A stretch of 64,000 nt of DNA from Hyphomicrobiales bacterium. Lineage in GTDB: Bacteria > Pseudomonadota > Alphaproteobacteria > Rhizobiales > Rhizobiaceae. The stretch lies in contig UBKJ01000004.1 of assembly GCA_900465915.1 (NCBI GenBank), positions 1 through 64,000 on the forward strand, read 5' to 3'. The notes beneath the pieces are model-generated. The model searched no databases, was not told the DNA's origin, and was given only the letters and a program-made list of their open reading frames with translations. Below, piece after piece: positions 17,505-26,044 of the stretch. Position numbers and translations under genes: made by a program. How positions within the stretch are numbered: position 1 is the first letter of the stretch; each line of letters opens with the position of its first letter.

Positions 17505-18230
17505 TCACCGCTGCGCGGCGTCAAGCACGCGGCGCATGCCCGCCGCGACGTCCCGCGCGTTCGGCGGGTCGGAATGGATGCAGACGGTGCTGAACGAGAT
17601 ATCGAGCAGCGTGCCGTCGACGGCCTCGACCTTGCCCTCCCGCACGGCGCGGTCGAGCCGGGCCGCAGCCTTCTCGACGTCGACCGCCGACTGGGTGCGC
17701 GGAATGATCAATTCGCCCGCCGGTCCGTAGGAGAGATCGGCGAAGAACTCGCCGACGAAAGCCGCGCCGACCGCGTTGGCGGCCTTTTCATGCAGGGAGC
17801 CGGCCATGCCGAACAGCGGCACGTCGAAGGCCTTGGCGGCCTCGGCCATGGCGGTGGCGAGCGCGATGTCGCGCGCTGCCATGCCATAGATGATCCCGTG
17901 CGGCTTGACGTGGCTCAGCGACGCGCCGGCGGCGCGCAGGAAGCCGGTCAGCGCGCCGATCTGGTAGATGAAGGCGGCGCGCAGCTCCTCGGGCGTCAGC
18001 CGCAATTCACGCCGGCCGAAGCCCTCGCGGTCCGGCAGCGACGGATGCGCGCCGATCTTCTTGCCGTGGCTGATCGCCAGGTCCACGGCGCGGCTCATGG
18101 TCATCGGATCGCCGGCGTGGAAGCCGCAGGCGATGTTGGCGCAGTCGACGAAAGGCATGATGCCGGCGTCGTCGCCGAACCGCCAGTTGCCGTAGCTTTC
18201 CGCCATGTCGCAATTCAACGTAACCGTCAT
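17505..18230 (-). CDS. pxpA: LamB/YcsF family 5-oxoprolinase subunit A
   Basis: A 241-aa LamB/YcsF protein, first gene of the operon. Family motifs are clear: LNCDMAESYGNW at the N-terminus (usual form DLNED-FG), CANIACGFHAGDP, HGKKIGAHPSLPDREGFGRREL, HVKPHG and LVRRTQSA-like IIPRTQSAVDVEKAA. In E. coli PxpA acts with PxpB and PxpC as an ATP-dependent 5-oxoprolinase. Here pxpA is separated from pxpB and pxpC by the transporter and aminotransferase genes, an unusual order for the family. A GAGGG precedes the ATG. Its promoter region carries the direct-repeat operator shared with the divergent GntR gene. Confidence 0.88.
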   Translation of the reverse strand: MTVTLNCDMAESYGNWRFGDDAGIMPFVDCANIACGFHAGDPMTMSRAVDLAISHGKKIGAHPSLPDREGFGRRELRLTPEELRAAFIYQIGALTGFLRAAGASLSHVKPHGIIYGMAARDIALATAMAEAAKAFDVPLFGMAGSLHEKAANAVGAAFVGEFFADLSYGPAGELIIPRTQSAVDVEKAAARLDRAVREGKVEAVDGTLLDISFSTVCIHSDPPNARDVAAGMRRVLDAAQR

Positions 18231-18239
18231 CGCCCTCGA

Positions 18240-18323
18240 TCCGTCTAGTGTTATAACGATTTAGGCAAATCTGCCTTGCTCCGATTTTACTGTCAATAGG
18301 TCCGTCTGGTGTTATAACGATTT
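18240..18323. promoter_or_regulatory. Direct-repeat operator pair between pxpA and its GntR regulator
   Basis: TCCGTCTAGTGTTATAACGATTT (18240-18262) recurs as TCCGTCTGGTGTTATAACGATTT (18301-18323): 23 bp with one mismatch, 61 bp (about six helical turns) apart. Each copy contains the palindrome GTTATAAC. The pair fills the 119-bp space between the divergent pxpA and GntR genes, so both copies are very likely binding sites of that regulator, controlling both directions. The binding assignment is inference. Confidence 0.75.
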
Positions 18324-18349
18324 TGTTCTGATTGGAGGAGAATCGAACA

Positions 18350-19027
18350 GTGAGTCTCGAAAATGAACCGCCGAACGGGGCCTCTCAGGAACCCGATCTT
18401 TCGCCCGTGTCGCGGGACGTGCTTCACGAACAGATCTACGAGCGCCTCAAGCGCAATTTGATGATGGGGCGCTTCACGCCGGGGCAGAAGCTTCCGCTGC
18501 GGGGGCTGGCGAAAAGCCTCGGCACCAGCCTGATGCCGGTGCGCGACGCCTTGCAACGGCTGGAGAGCACGGGCTGCGTCTCCTCGCTGCCCAACCGCAC
18601 GATGGTGGTGCCGGAATTCAGCTCCAAGGAGCTTCAGGACATCTGCGTGCTGCGCACCGTGCTCGAAGGAGCCACGGCGGAACGCGCCGCGGTGATGCGC
18701 ACGGAGGCGGAGCTGGAGACGCTCCGGGCCTATGTGGACGACATCTGCCGCGCGGAGCGCACCAACGACATCGACCTTTTCCTGGAGGCGAACTACCATT
18801 TCCACATGCTGATCGCCGATATGAGCCGGCTGAGCTTCATCGGCTATCTGCTGGAGCCGCTGTGGATGCATATCGGTCCCTCCGTCAGGCGGTCGGTGCC
18901 GAACCGGGCGCTGTTCGGAAGCGCGGCGCGGAATCATACGGACGTCTATGAAGCCATCGTCGCCCGCGATCCCCAGACGGCTGTGGCCGCCATCCAGCGC
19001 GACATTCTCGACGGCTACGCATTCTAG
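18350..19027 (+). CDS. GntR-family (FCD domain) regulator of the pxp operon
   Basis: A 225-aa FadR-subfamily GntR regulator. The winged-helix part has VLHEQIYERLKRNLMMGRFTPGQKLPLRGLAKSLGTSLMPVRDALQRL; the FCD ligand domain follows, with metal-binding histidines likely in NYHFHMLIADMS and in HTDVYEAIVARD. Start GTG at 18350 chosen because GGAGGAG stands at 18334-18340; a TTG at 18332 in the same frame would overlap that site. Divergent from pxpA across the repeated operator, so it most likely represses the operon until the substrate or a product binds. Confidence 0.88.
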   Translation: MSLENEPPNGASQEPDLSPVSRDVLHEQIYERLKRNLMMGRFTPGQKLPLRGLAKSLGTSLMPVRDALQRLESTGCVSSLPNRTMVVPEFSSKELQDICVLRTVLEGATAERAAVMRTEAELETLRAYVDDICRAERTNDIDLFLEANYHFHMLIADMSRLSFIGYLLEPLWMHIGPSVRRSVPNRALFGSAARNHTDVYEAIVARDPQTAVAAIQRDILDGYAF

Positions 19028-19039
19028 AGGCTCGCGGCG

Positions 19040-20005
19040 TCATGGCCCGGCCTGCGCGAATCTCCGCCATGAGCGGCTGAGCAGCGCCTCGTCCATGCCG
19101 CGGCCCAAAAGCACGACGCGGTCGTCCTCCGGCGGCGCGTCGCCTTCGGCCGGCTCGGGCAGGATTTCCGGCGGCTGCACGACCTTGCGCACGGATTGCA
19201 GCAGCAGGCGTCCCGCCGGGCTCGTCACCACGCCCTTCACCCGCACGATGTCGTCGCCGCGCGCGGCGAGAAGCGCGGACAGCCAGACGGAGAAGCTCGC
19301 CCAGCCTCCCCCTTGCGCAACGTCCAGCCGGCAGGGGCGGATCGGTTCGCGGACAGCGGAAAGAACCGGAAGCGCGTAGGGCTCGGCCTCTTCCTCGGGC
19401 AGGTCATGACGCACGCCGCGCTCCGCCCCTTCGATCCGCGCATCGGGATTGAGCAGGCGCAGGGTGCTGACCAGCCGCGCCAGGCCGGGCCGCGCCGCCT
19501 CGCGCGGCTTGGTGACGATGATGGCGTCGCCCGCCTCGATCTGCCGCCGCGCCAGTTCGTCCTCGGCCAGTTGCGACGGCGCGTGCAGGGCGTCGACCAG
19601 CACGATCACCCGGTCGACGAAAAGCCGCCGCGCCAGCATTGCGTCGCCCGCAAGCGCATCGGCGATCGCGCCGGGATCGGCCAGCCCGCTCGTCTCCAGA
19701 AGGAACCGGCCGGCCGCATCCGCCGGCGACGCGTCGCGCTCCGCCAAAAGGCTGCGCAGGGCCACAAGCAGCGCCGCCCTGCCCTCGCAGCAGGCGCAGC
19801 CGCCGGCGAGAACTTCGATCCGGCCCGCTTTGCCGAGGAGAAGATTGTCGACGGGCGTTTCGGCGGCCTCGTTGACCAGCAGGCGCGTTTGGCCGAAACG
19901 GCCTTCGTGCAACTGGTGACGCAGCCAGGTGCTCTTGCCCGCGCCCAGAAAGCCGCCGACGATGGTGAGCGGAATGCGGCCATCGGGGCGCGGACCGTCA
20001 GTCAT
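19040..20005 (-). CDS. CobW/G3E-family GTPase, putative metallochaperone
   Basis: A 321-aa G3E GTPase. It shows the P-loop GFLGAGKSTWLRH (about 18-30), the metal-binding CxCC motif in LAGGCACCEGR (about 66-76), LLETSGLADP (Walker B region) and a TKPR version of the usual NKxD guanine-specificity motif. A C-terminal CobW_C-like part ends with GRGMDEALLSRSW. G3E GTPases deliver zinc, cobalt or nickel to target enzymes. Its start overlaps the 97-aa gene by 8 bp, and the deacetylase is next, so its client may be that enzyme (inference). The TKPR in place of NKxD is unusual. Confidence 0.85.
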   Translation of the reverse strand: MTDGPRPDGRIPLTIVGGFLGAGKSTWLRHQLHEGRFGQTRLLVNEAAETPVDNLLLGKAGRIEVLAGGCACCEGRAALLVALRSLLAERDASPADAAGRFLLETSGLADPGAIADALAGDAMLARRLFVDRVIVLVDALHAPSQLAEDELARRQIEAGDAIIVTKPREAARPGLARLVSTLRLLNPDARIEGAERGVRHDLPEEEAEPYALPVLSAVREPIRPCRLDVAQGGGWASFSVWLSALLAARGDDIVRVKGVVTSPAGRLLLQSVRKVVQPPEILPEPAEGDAPPEDDRVVLLGRGMDEALLSRSWRRFAQAGP

Positions 20006-20291
20006 CGCTCAACGCCCGCGCGGAAAGAGGATCGATGGGCGCTCCCGCCATGCGCGCCGCCTCCGCCCAGAGCGTCTCCAGATCGGGCGCGAGCACGCAG
20101 GCCCCGCCCGGAGCCCTCAACTGGAAGCCGGGCGTCGCGCCGTCGTCATGGGCGCTGAGCCTGTAGGGGGCCAGCAGCCGGTTGACATAGGCCAGCCGCA
20201 TATAGCGCAGCCGCAGCCGGTCGCCCGGCGTCGCGGCCCCGGCGTCGGTCCAATGGCCCGGTCTGGACGGAAAGCCGCAGGCGCTGCACAC
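19998..20291 (-). CDS. Small conserved-looking CxxC protein, function unknown
   Basis: A 97-aa protein beginning MCSACGFPSRPGHWTDAG, with a CxxC pair and a nearby histidine that could bind a metal. The middle, RLRLRYMRLAYVNRLLAPYRLSAHDD, is basic and helical; the end, VLAPDLETLWAEAARMAG, is amphipathic. I do not recognise a named family. It begins with GTG 3 bp after the deacetylase stop codon and overlaps the CobW gene by 8 bp, so it is tightly coupled to both and is a real gene with the same codon bias. A role between the metallochaperone and the deacetylase is a guess from position. Confidence 0.72.
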   Translation of the reverse strand: MCSACGFPSRPGHWTDAGAATPGDRLRLRYMRLAYVNRLLAPYRLSAHDDGATPGFQLRAPGGACVLAPDLETLWAEAARMAGAPIDPLSARALSDD

Positions 20292-20294
20292 GGT

Positions 20295-21197
20295 TCAGAC
20301 CACCTCCGGCCTTTCGCTTCCCGCGAAGGGATAGCGCTTGCGGAAATCGGCGGCGATCTCCTCGAAGGGAGCCCATTCGACGCCCTCGTGACCGCTGATA
20401 TATTCGATGAGGCGCTCGAGCATCAGCAGCACCTGCGGGCGTCCCGACACGTCGGGATGGATGGTGAAGGCGAAGACGCCGTAATCCATCTCGCGATAGA
20501 CCCAGTCGAACTGGTCGCGCCACAATTGCTCGATGTCGCGCGGGCTGACGAAGCCGTGGCTGTTGGGGGCCTTCTTCATGAACATCATCGGCGGTAGATC
20601 GTCGACATACCAGTTGGCCGCGATGTCGACGAGGTCGATCTCCTTGCCGTGCCTCAACGGATGCATCCATTCGGCCGCCTGCCTGGTGTAATCGATGACG
20701 TTCCACTCGTCCCCGACGCGGGCGTAGAAGGGCTGGAAATCGCGATAGCCCTGGCTGTGGTCGTAGCTGAAGCCATGCTTCAAGAGAAGGTCGGCAGTGA
20801 CCGCCGACATTTCCCACCACGGGGCCACATAGCCGCGCGGAGCCTTGCCGGTCAGCTTCTCGATCAGCTCGATCGACTTGACCAGCACGTCCTCCTCCTG
20901 CCGCGGCGTCATGGCGATCGGGTTTTCGTGCAGATAGCCGTGCGCGCCGATCTCATGGCCGGCGTCCACGATCATCTTCATTTCCTTGGGAAACGTCTCC
21001 AGCGAATGGCCCGGAACGAAGAAGGTGGTGCGGAGGTCGTATTTGCGGAAAAGCCGCAGCAGGCGCGGCACGCCCACCTCGGTGGCGAATATGCCGCGCT
21101 GGATGTCCGAGGGGCTGTCGCCGCCGCCATAGGACCCGATCCAGCCGGCGACGGAGTCAATATCCGTGCCGAACGCGCAGTAGATTTTCTTGCTCAT
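20295..21197 (-). CDS. PuuE/HpPgdA-like polysaccharide deacetylase family hydrolase
   Basis: A 300-aa NodB-fold hydrolase. It begins [40 protein letters not shown], the spelling of the PuuE (cofactor-independent allantoinase)/Helicobacter PgdA group rather than secreted chitin deacetylases. Other marks are [27 protein letters not shown] (His pair of the metal site), APWWEMS and [14 protein letters not shown]. There is no signal peptide, so it works in the cytoplasm, probably on a small cyclic amide, ureide or N-acyl compound rather than on peptidoglycan. Neighbours (SDR, transporter, CobW) support a catabolic role. Confidence 0.83.
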   Translation of the reverse strand: MSKKIYCAFGTDIDSVAGWIGSYGGGDSPSDIQRGIFATEVGVPRLLRLFRKYDLRTTFFVPGHSLETFPKEMKMIVDAGHEIGAHGYLHENPIAMTPRQEEDVLVKSIELIEKLTGKAPRGYVAPWWEMSAVTADLLLKHGFSYDHSQGYRDFQPFYARVGDEWNVIDYTRQAAEWMHPLRHGKEIDLVDIAANWYVDDLPPMMFMKKAPNSHGFVSPRDIEQLWRDQFDWVYREMDYGVFAFTIHPDVSGRPQVLLMLERLIEYISGHEGVEWAPFEEIAADFRKRYPFAGSERPEVV

Positions 21198-21235
21198 GGC
21201 TTGCTCCCTGAACCGAATGGACGGATCGAATGCGA

Positions 21236-21991
21236 TCAGAAGCGCCCGACCAGAAGGCCGCCGTCGACCGTGATCACCTGGCCGGTGATATAGCGCGCCT
21301 GCGCGGAGGCGAGGAACACCGCCACGTCGGCGACGTCGTCCGCCTCGCCGACCCGGCGCATCGGAATATATTGCGCCGCGGCCTCCAGACCGTCCGGCCC
21401 CAGCGAATGGTCGACCGAAAGCGCCTGCGCGGTGCGGATATAGCCGGGCGCGATCCCGTTCACCCGCACGCCCTCCGGCGCGAGCTCCACGGCCAGCGCG
21501 CGCACCAGGCCGATCACGCCCGACTTCGCGGCCGAGTAATGCGCGTGCTCGTCCCAGCCATAGGCGATCCCCATGATCGAGGACATCGCCACCATGCTGC
21601 CGCGTCCGGCGGCCCGCATGCTGGGCGCGGCGGCGCGGAACAGGCGCATGACGCCGTTGAGGTCGACGTCGAGCGTACGCTGCCAACCCTTGTCCGTCAT
21701 CTCCGCGAAGGGTTCGCGCAGGGCGATGCCGGCGTTGGCGATGACGGCGTGCGGCGCGCCGAAGGCGGCGACGGCCTGCTCCACCACCGCGTTGACGTTC
21801 TCGGTGCTGGTGACGTCGAGCCGGTGGAACTCGGCGCTTCCGCCAGCGGCCGAAATCTCCTCGGCCACGCCGCGCCCCTCGTTCTCCAGCACGTCCGTGG
21901 CGACGATATGGAAGCCCGCCTTGGCGAAGCTAAGCGCGGTGGCGCGCCCGATGCCGATGCCCGCGCCGGTGATGATGACTGACTGTTTCAT
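21236..21991 (-). CDS. Short-chain dehydrogenase/reductase (SDR)
   Basis: A 251-aa classical SDR. Cofactor motif [19 protein letters not shown] (note GxxxGxG spelled GAGIGIG), an aspartate at the end of strand 2 (VATDVLE, suggesting NAD preference), NAG in [11 protein letters not shown], active-site Ser in MSSIMGIA, Tyr-x-x-x-Lys in HYSAAKSG and the C-terminal [11 protein letters not shown]. It lies 38 bp upstream of the deacetylase and 78 bp after the permease, within the LacI-linked operon, so it probably oxidises the transported hydroxyl compound. Substrate unknown. Confidence 0.87.
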   Translation of the reverse strand: MKQSVIITGAGIGIGRATALSFAKAGFHIVATDVLENEGRGVAEEISAAGGSAEFHRLDVTSTENVNAVVEQAVAAFGAPHAVIANAGIALREPFAEMTDKGWQRTLDVDLNGVMRLFRAAAPSMRAAGRGSMVAMSSIMGIAYGWDEHAHYSAAKSGVIGLVRALAVELAPEGVRVNGIAPGYIRTAQALSVDHSLGPDGLEAAAQYIPMRRVGEADDVADVAVFLASAQARYITGQVITVDGGLLVGRF

Positions 21992-22069
21992 GGTTCCGTT
22001 CCTCTCGATTTCGTTCCGGCGTCCGCGAGCGGCCGCGCCTTGTTCCCGTGCGGGGCCGCAGCCGGCTCC

Positions 22070-23038
22070 TTACTTGATCACGCCGATCTTCTTGCGGTCG
22101 AGCGACACCAGCACCGCCGCCACGAGGACGAGGCCCTGGGCGATGATCTGCAATTCCGCGCCGATGCCGACGATGATGAGACCGTTCAGGAGAATGTTAA
22201 TGATGAGCGCGCCGACGATGGTGTTGACGAGGCTGCCCGTGCCGCCGGTGAGCGGCGTGCCGCCGAGCACGACGGCGGCGATGACCGTCAGCTCCATGCC
22301 GGTGCCGGCGGTCGGCGTCGCCGCGCCGACGCGCGAGGCGAGCACCGTTCCGCCGATGGCCGCCGTGACGCCGGAAATGATGAAGACCAGCAGCTTCACC
22401 CGGCTGACGCGCACGCCCGACATGGCGGCCACCTTCTCCTGCCCGCCGACGGCCGAGACGTAGCGCCCGAAAGCGGTGAAGCGGAACAGGCAGAACATGA
22501 CGACGAAGACGACGAGGCCGGGCACGTAGATGCCGGGGGCGACGCCCATCCAGTCCCATTCCGTCGGCGTCATCATGGGCTGCGTGCCGGAATAGAGCAG
22601 CGTCAGGCCGCGCGCCACCGACAGCATGCCGAGCGTCATGATGAAGGAGGGAATCTTGAGATAGGCGAGGCCCGCGCCGTTGACCGCGCCGGCCAGCGCG
22701 CCGACGACCATCCCCGCGAGGAAGCCCGCGGCGGGGCTCACGTCCTGCGCGACATGCGCGCCGACCATGCTGGCCAGCGCCGCGACGGAACCGACCGAAA
22801 GGTCGATCGAGCCCGAGGTGATCACCAGCGTCGAGCCGAAGGCGACGATCGCCAGCACCACCGTCTGGACGAAGACGGTCTGGGCGTTGTCGAGCGTCGC
22901 GAAACGGTCGGGCGCGGCGGCGCTGAAAATCGCGATGAGCAGGAGCAGCGCCACGAAGGGAATGAACTTGCGCGCGATCTCGCGTCCGCTCCGTCCCATC
23001 AGCTTCGATCCGCTGGCGCCAATGGCGTTCTGTGACAT
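22070..23038 (-). CDS. RbsC-type ABC transporter permease
   Basis: A 322-aa inner-membrane permease with about ten hydrophobic stretches and the RbsC marks ITSGSIDLSVGSVAALASM, FIMTLGMLSVARGL, AVGGQEKVAAMSGVRVSRVK (coupling loop) and AAVVLGGTPLTGGTGSL. It follows the ATPase by 12 bp and pairs with it and with the binding protein upstream. It differs clearly in sequence from the permease of the pxp operon, so the two transporters are not recent copies. Confidence 0.9.
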   Translation of the reverse strand: MSQNAIGASGSKLMGRSGREIARKFIPFVALLLLIAIFSAAAPDRFATLDNAQTVFVQTVVLAIVAFGSTLVITSGSIDLSVGSVAALASMVGAHVAQDVSPAAGFLAGMVVGALAGAVNGAGLAYLKIPSFIMTLGMLSVARGLTLLYSGTQPMMTPTEWDWMGVAPGIYVPGLVVFVVMFCLFRFTAFGRYVSAVGGQEKVAAMSGVRVSRVKLLVFIISGVTAAIGGTVLASRVGAATPTAGTGMELTVIAAVVLGGTPLTGGTGSLVNTIVGALIINILLNGLIIVGIGAELQIIAQGLVLVAAVLVSLDRKKIGVIK

Positions 23039-23050
23039 GTCGTTATTCCT

Positions 23051-24565
23051 TCAAACCATGCACGCGACGAGGTCTTCCTCGCTCGGGCTCGTATGGGCGT
23101 CGAACTGGCCGGTGACCGCGCCGCGCCGCATGATGACGATGCGGTCGCTCATGCCGCGCAGTTCGTTCAATTCGTCGCTGATGAGCAGGATCGCCGTGCC
23201 CAGCCCCGCCAGGTCGCGCAGCGTGCGGTAGATCAGCGATTTCGCGCCCACGTCGACGCCGCGCGTCGGGTTTTGCAGCACGAGAAGGCGAGGCCGGCGC
23301 AGCATCCATTTTCCGAGCACCACCTTCTGCCGGTTGCCGCCGCTGAGATTGGCGGGAAGATCGGCCGGGCCGCGGCAGGCGATCGCCAGTTGCTCGATGA
23401 TGCGGCTCGACTGGAGCGCGTCGTCGCGCCGCGAGGTGACGCCCCATTTCGACCGCATCGGCAGGGTCGGCAGGGCGATATTGTCCTGGATGGCGGCCTG
23501 GAGCAGAAGGTCGTTCGCCTCGCGGTCGCCGGAGACGAAGCCGACGCCGCTGTCGATCGCCTCGCGCGCGCTTTGCGGCGCGTAAGCCTCGCCGGACAGC
23601 GTCATCGAGCCGCCCGTCACCCGCGCCACGCCGAAGATCGCATGGGCGACGTCCTCGCAGCCGCAGCCGACCAGCCCGCCAAGACCGACGATTTCGCCGG
23701 CGCGCACGTCGAGGCTGAAGCCGCGCACCACGCCGCCAGTATCGACGCCGGAAAGGCTCAGCACCGGCTGGCCCTCCTGCGCGTAAGGCGCGCGGGCGTC
23801 GTCGTGATAGAGCTCGCTGATCAGCGAGCGGCCCACCATCAGCGTCTGAAGCTGGCTTTCGTCGAGATCGGCCGTCGGCAGCGTGCGCACATGGCGGCCG
23901 TCCTTGAGCACGGTCACGCTCTGGCAGAGATCGAAGGTCTCCTCCAGATAATGCGAGATGAACAGGATCGCGACGCCTTCCGCGGCGGCCTCGCGCAGCA
24001 CCTTCGACATGCGGATCACGCCCTGCTTGGTGAGGCTCGCGGACATTTCGTCGACGACGAGGACGCGCGGCCCGAAGGCCAGAGCGCGGGCCAGCTCGAC
24101 GAATTTCTGCGATTCCAGGTCTAGGTCCCCGGCGCGGACGTCCGGGGGCATGTTCACGCCCACCCGCTCCAGCGCCTCGCGCGCCAGGCGGTCGCGCCGC
24201 CAGCCATTGAGGACGCCGAGCCGGGTGTAGAGCCGCTCGCGCCCCAGGAACAGGTTGTCGGCGACGGTCAGGCCCGGAACCAGCCCGGGCTCCTGCAACA
24301 CGATCTCCACGCCGGCGGCGCGGGCGTCGGCGAGCGTCGCCGGCGCATAGGGCGCGCCGTCGAGCTCCATCGAGCCCTCGCTCGGATCGACCAGCCCGCA
24401 GACGATCTTGACCAGCGTCGACTTGCCGGCCCCGTTCTCGCCGGCGAGCGCATGGATCTCGCCCCGGCGGAAGACGACGTCCTCGCCTCCCGCCAGATCG
24501 AGCACCGTGGCGGCGTCATAGGTCTTGCGTATGGCCCGGAGCGCCAGCCGCGCAGCGTGAGACAT
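23051..24565 (-). CDS. RbsA-type ABC transporter ATPase
   Basis: A 504-aa two-domain ATPase. Domain 1 has Walker A GENGAGKSTLVKIVCG and Walker B VLVVDEMSASLT (DEM instead of the common DEP). Domain 2 has GLGGLVGCGCEDVAHAIFG, the signature NLSGGNRQKVVLGKWM and Walker B VLQNPTRGVDVGAK, where the usual aspartate-glutamate is LQNPT. The LQNPTRGVD spelling is seen in some RbsA relatives and suggests that the second site does not hydrolyse ATP. Strong AAAGGAGAGACG before the ATG. Confidence 0.9.
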   Translation of the reverse strand: MSHAARLALRAIRKTYDAATVLDLAGGEDVVFRRGEIHALAGENGAGKSTLVKIVCGLVDPSEGSMELDGAPYAPATLADARAAGVEIVLQEPGLVPGLTVADNLFLGRERLYTRLGVLNGWRRDRLAREALERVGVNMPPDVRAGDLDLESQKFVELARALAFGPRVLVVDEMSASLTKQGVIRMSKVLREAAAEGVAILFISHYLEETFDLCQSVTVLKDGRHVRTLPTADLDESQLQTLMVGRSLISELYHDDARAPYAQEGQPVLSLSGVDTGGVVRGFSLDVRAGEIVGLGGLVGCGCEDVAHAIFGVARVTGGSMTLSGEAYAPQSAREAIDSGVGFVSGDREANDLLLQAAIQDNIALPTLPMRSKWGVTSRRDDALQSSRIIEQLAIACRGPADLPANLSGGNRQKVVLGKWMLRRPRLLVLQNPTRGVDVGAKSLIYRTLRDLAGLGTAILLISDELNELRGMSDRIVIMRRGAVTGQFDAHTSPSEEDLVACMV

Positions 24566-24629
24566 TATCGTCTCTCCTTTCTCGCGAATCCGGGCGATCC
24601 CGCCATGCGGCGCGGACCGCCCGCCGCCG

Positions 24630-25688
24630 TCACTGGATCGCGATCTTGAAGTCGTCCGTGGATGCGCCCGGATTGTAGGTCACCGACATCTTCTTGACGT
24701 CATAGGGCGGCATGCCGGAGCCGAACTGCTGGATATATTTGTCGACATTGTCCTTGGTGACGAGAAGATAGTCCATCACGACGTAAGGGTTCTTCGGCTT
24801 GTGGCCGTTGAGATAGTCGAAAGCCATGATGTAGGTGAAGCCGCCGTCGACGAACTGGCCGCCGGAATCCGCCAGAACGTCGCCGGCCTTGATCGCCTGC
24901 GCGCCGTCGGCCTCGGCGTCGAAGCCGGTGACGTGCACCTTTCCGGTGAGGTTGGCCTGCTTGAGCGCCGCCGCCGCGCCGATGGCCGCGCCGTCGTCAT
25001 AGTTCCAGATGCCGTCGAAGCCCGGGCCGGGATATGCCGAGAGATAGTTCTCGGTCGCCTTGATGCCGTCCTCGCGCAGCTCGACGCCGTACTGGACCTG
25101 GAGCACCTTGAAATCGGGATGCTTGCTGGCGAATTCCTGGAGGCCGCCCAGCCGGTCCTCGGCGATGGAGCTGCCCTTGGTGCCGGTGGTGGCGACGATC
25201 TTGCGCGCGCCGGCGTCGTAGAGCGCCTTGGCCGTTGCCAGCGCGCCCTGATGGCTGTCGGCGCCGACGAAGCCGATATATTGCGGATATTTCTGCGGGT
25301 CAGGCCTGAAGCCCGGCGTGCGCTCGGCGAAGAAGATCGGGATCTTGGCGCGGCCGGCCGCCTTGATGAGGGCGGGCGCCACCGCCGTCGTCACCGGCGC
25401 GGTGATGATCGCGTCGACCTTGCGGGATGCGAAATTGTCCATGATCTGCAACTGCTTGGCTTCGTCCTGGCTGGCGTCCTCGACGATCAGCTCGCCGCCA
25501 AGCTGGTCGGCGACATGCTTGGCGAAGTCGACTTCCTGCTTCCAGAAGGGATTGGCCAGCACCGGCACGGCGAAGCCGATGACGACCTTTTTCGCCTGCT
25601 CCGCGGCCGAGGCGTGCTGAACGCCGCCCAGGACGCTCGAACTGGCCAGGATGAAACCGATGGCCGTGGTGATGCGACGCTTGTGCAT
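24630..25688 (-). CDS. RbsB-type periplasmic substrate-binding protein
   Basis: A 352-aa type I periplasmic binding protein with signal peptide (about 1-29, ending ASAAE). The mature part has KKVVIGFAVPVLANPFWKQEVDFAKHVADQLGGELIVEDA, QLQIMDNFASRKVDAIITAPV, GADSHQGALATAKAL, NYDDGAAIGAAAALKQ and VTGFDAEADGAQAIKAGDV. It is the first gene of the minus-strand unit, 64 bp upstream of the ATPase, and lies directly downstream of the LacI-type operator. The ligand could be a sugar, sugar-like compound or nucleoside; the downstream enzymes do not settle it. Confidence 0.9.
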   Translation of the reverse strand: MHKRRITTAIGFILASSSVLGGVQHASAAEQAKKVVIGFAVPVLANPFWKQEVDFAKHVADQLGGELIVEDASQDEAKQLQIMDNFASRKVDAIITAPVTTAVAPALIKAAGRAKIPIFFAERTPGFRPDPQKYPQYIGFVGADSHQGALATAKALYDAGARKIVATTGTKGSSIAEDRLGGLQEFASKHPDFKVLQVQYGVELREDGIKATENYLSAYPGPGFDGIWNYDDGAAIGAAAALKQANLTGKVHVTGFDAEADGAQAIKAGDVLADSGGQFVDGGFTYIMAFDYLNGHKPKNPYVVMDYLLVTKDNVDKYIQQFGSGMPPYDVKKMSVTYNPGASTDDFKIAIQ

Positions 25689-26044
25689 GATGTCCTCTCA
25701 TTCGCGCTCGCCTTGTTCCCGTCGGCGATTGTTGAACTTGATTTGCAAACGGTTGCGCAATCGTTTGCATACCGTTAGAATAAGAGTCCGACGATCGCTG
25801 TCAAGGCCCTCTTTCGCCAATTCCGCCGCCCCGGATCGGCGCCTGCGGCGCCAGGACGCCGGTCCCGCGGCGGCGAAAGCCTCTAACCTGTTGGGCGACA
25901 AATGATTTGCAGTTTCGATCTGGACCTATTGATACGGGCGAAAAGCCAAAGCATTTTTGGGACCGCGACAGGCGAAGACCATGCGCGGGCCGGGAGGAAA
26001 GCCCCGTCGCGAGACAGCCGGAAACAGGCGAGGGAGAGGGTCTG
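25689..26044. other. Divergent promoter region between the binding-protein gene and lacI-type regulator
   Basis: 356 bp without a gene, holding the promoters of both divergent units. It contains the LacI-type operator at 25745-25768, near the minus-strand gene. The half nearer the regulator gene shows no second full operator that I could find. Short open frames here have no supporting features. Confidence 0.65.
25745..25768. promoter_or_regulatory. LacI-family operator
   Basis: The 24-bp sequence GCAAACGGTTGCGCAATCGTTTGC is palindromic except for one base pair (G8 against T17). It has a central TTGCGCAA and outer GCAAACG/CGTTTGC arms, the CG-centred form expected for LacI/GalR proteins. It sits 57 bp upstream of the binding-protein start codon, where a bound repressor would block that promoter. 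Assignment to the adjacent regulator is by position. Confidence 0.8.

Noticed and set aside
18231..18349. CRISPR-like repeat unit
   Set aside because: Only two copies of the 23-mer with one mismatch, at a divergent promoter with a regulator beside it; no array and no cas genes.
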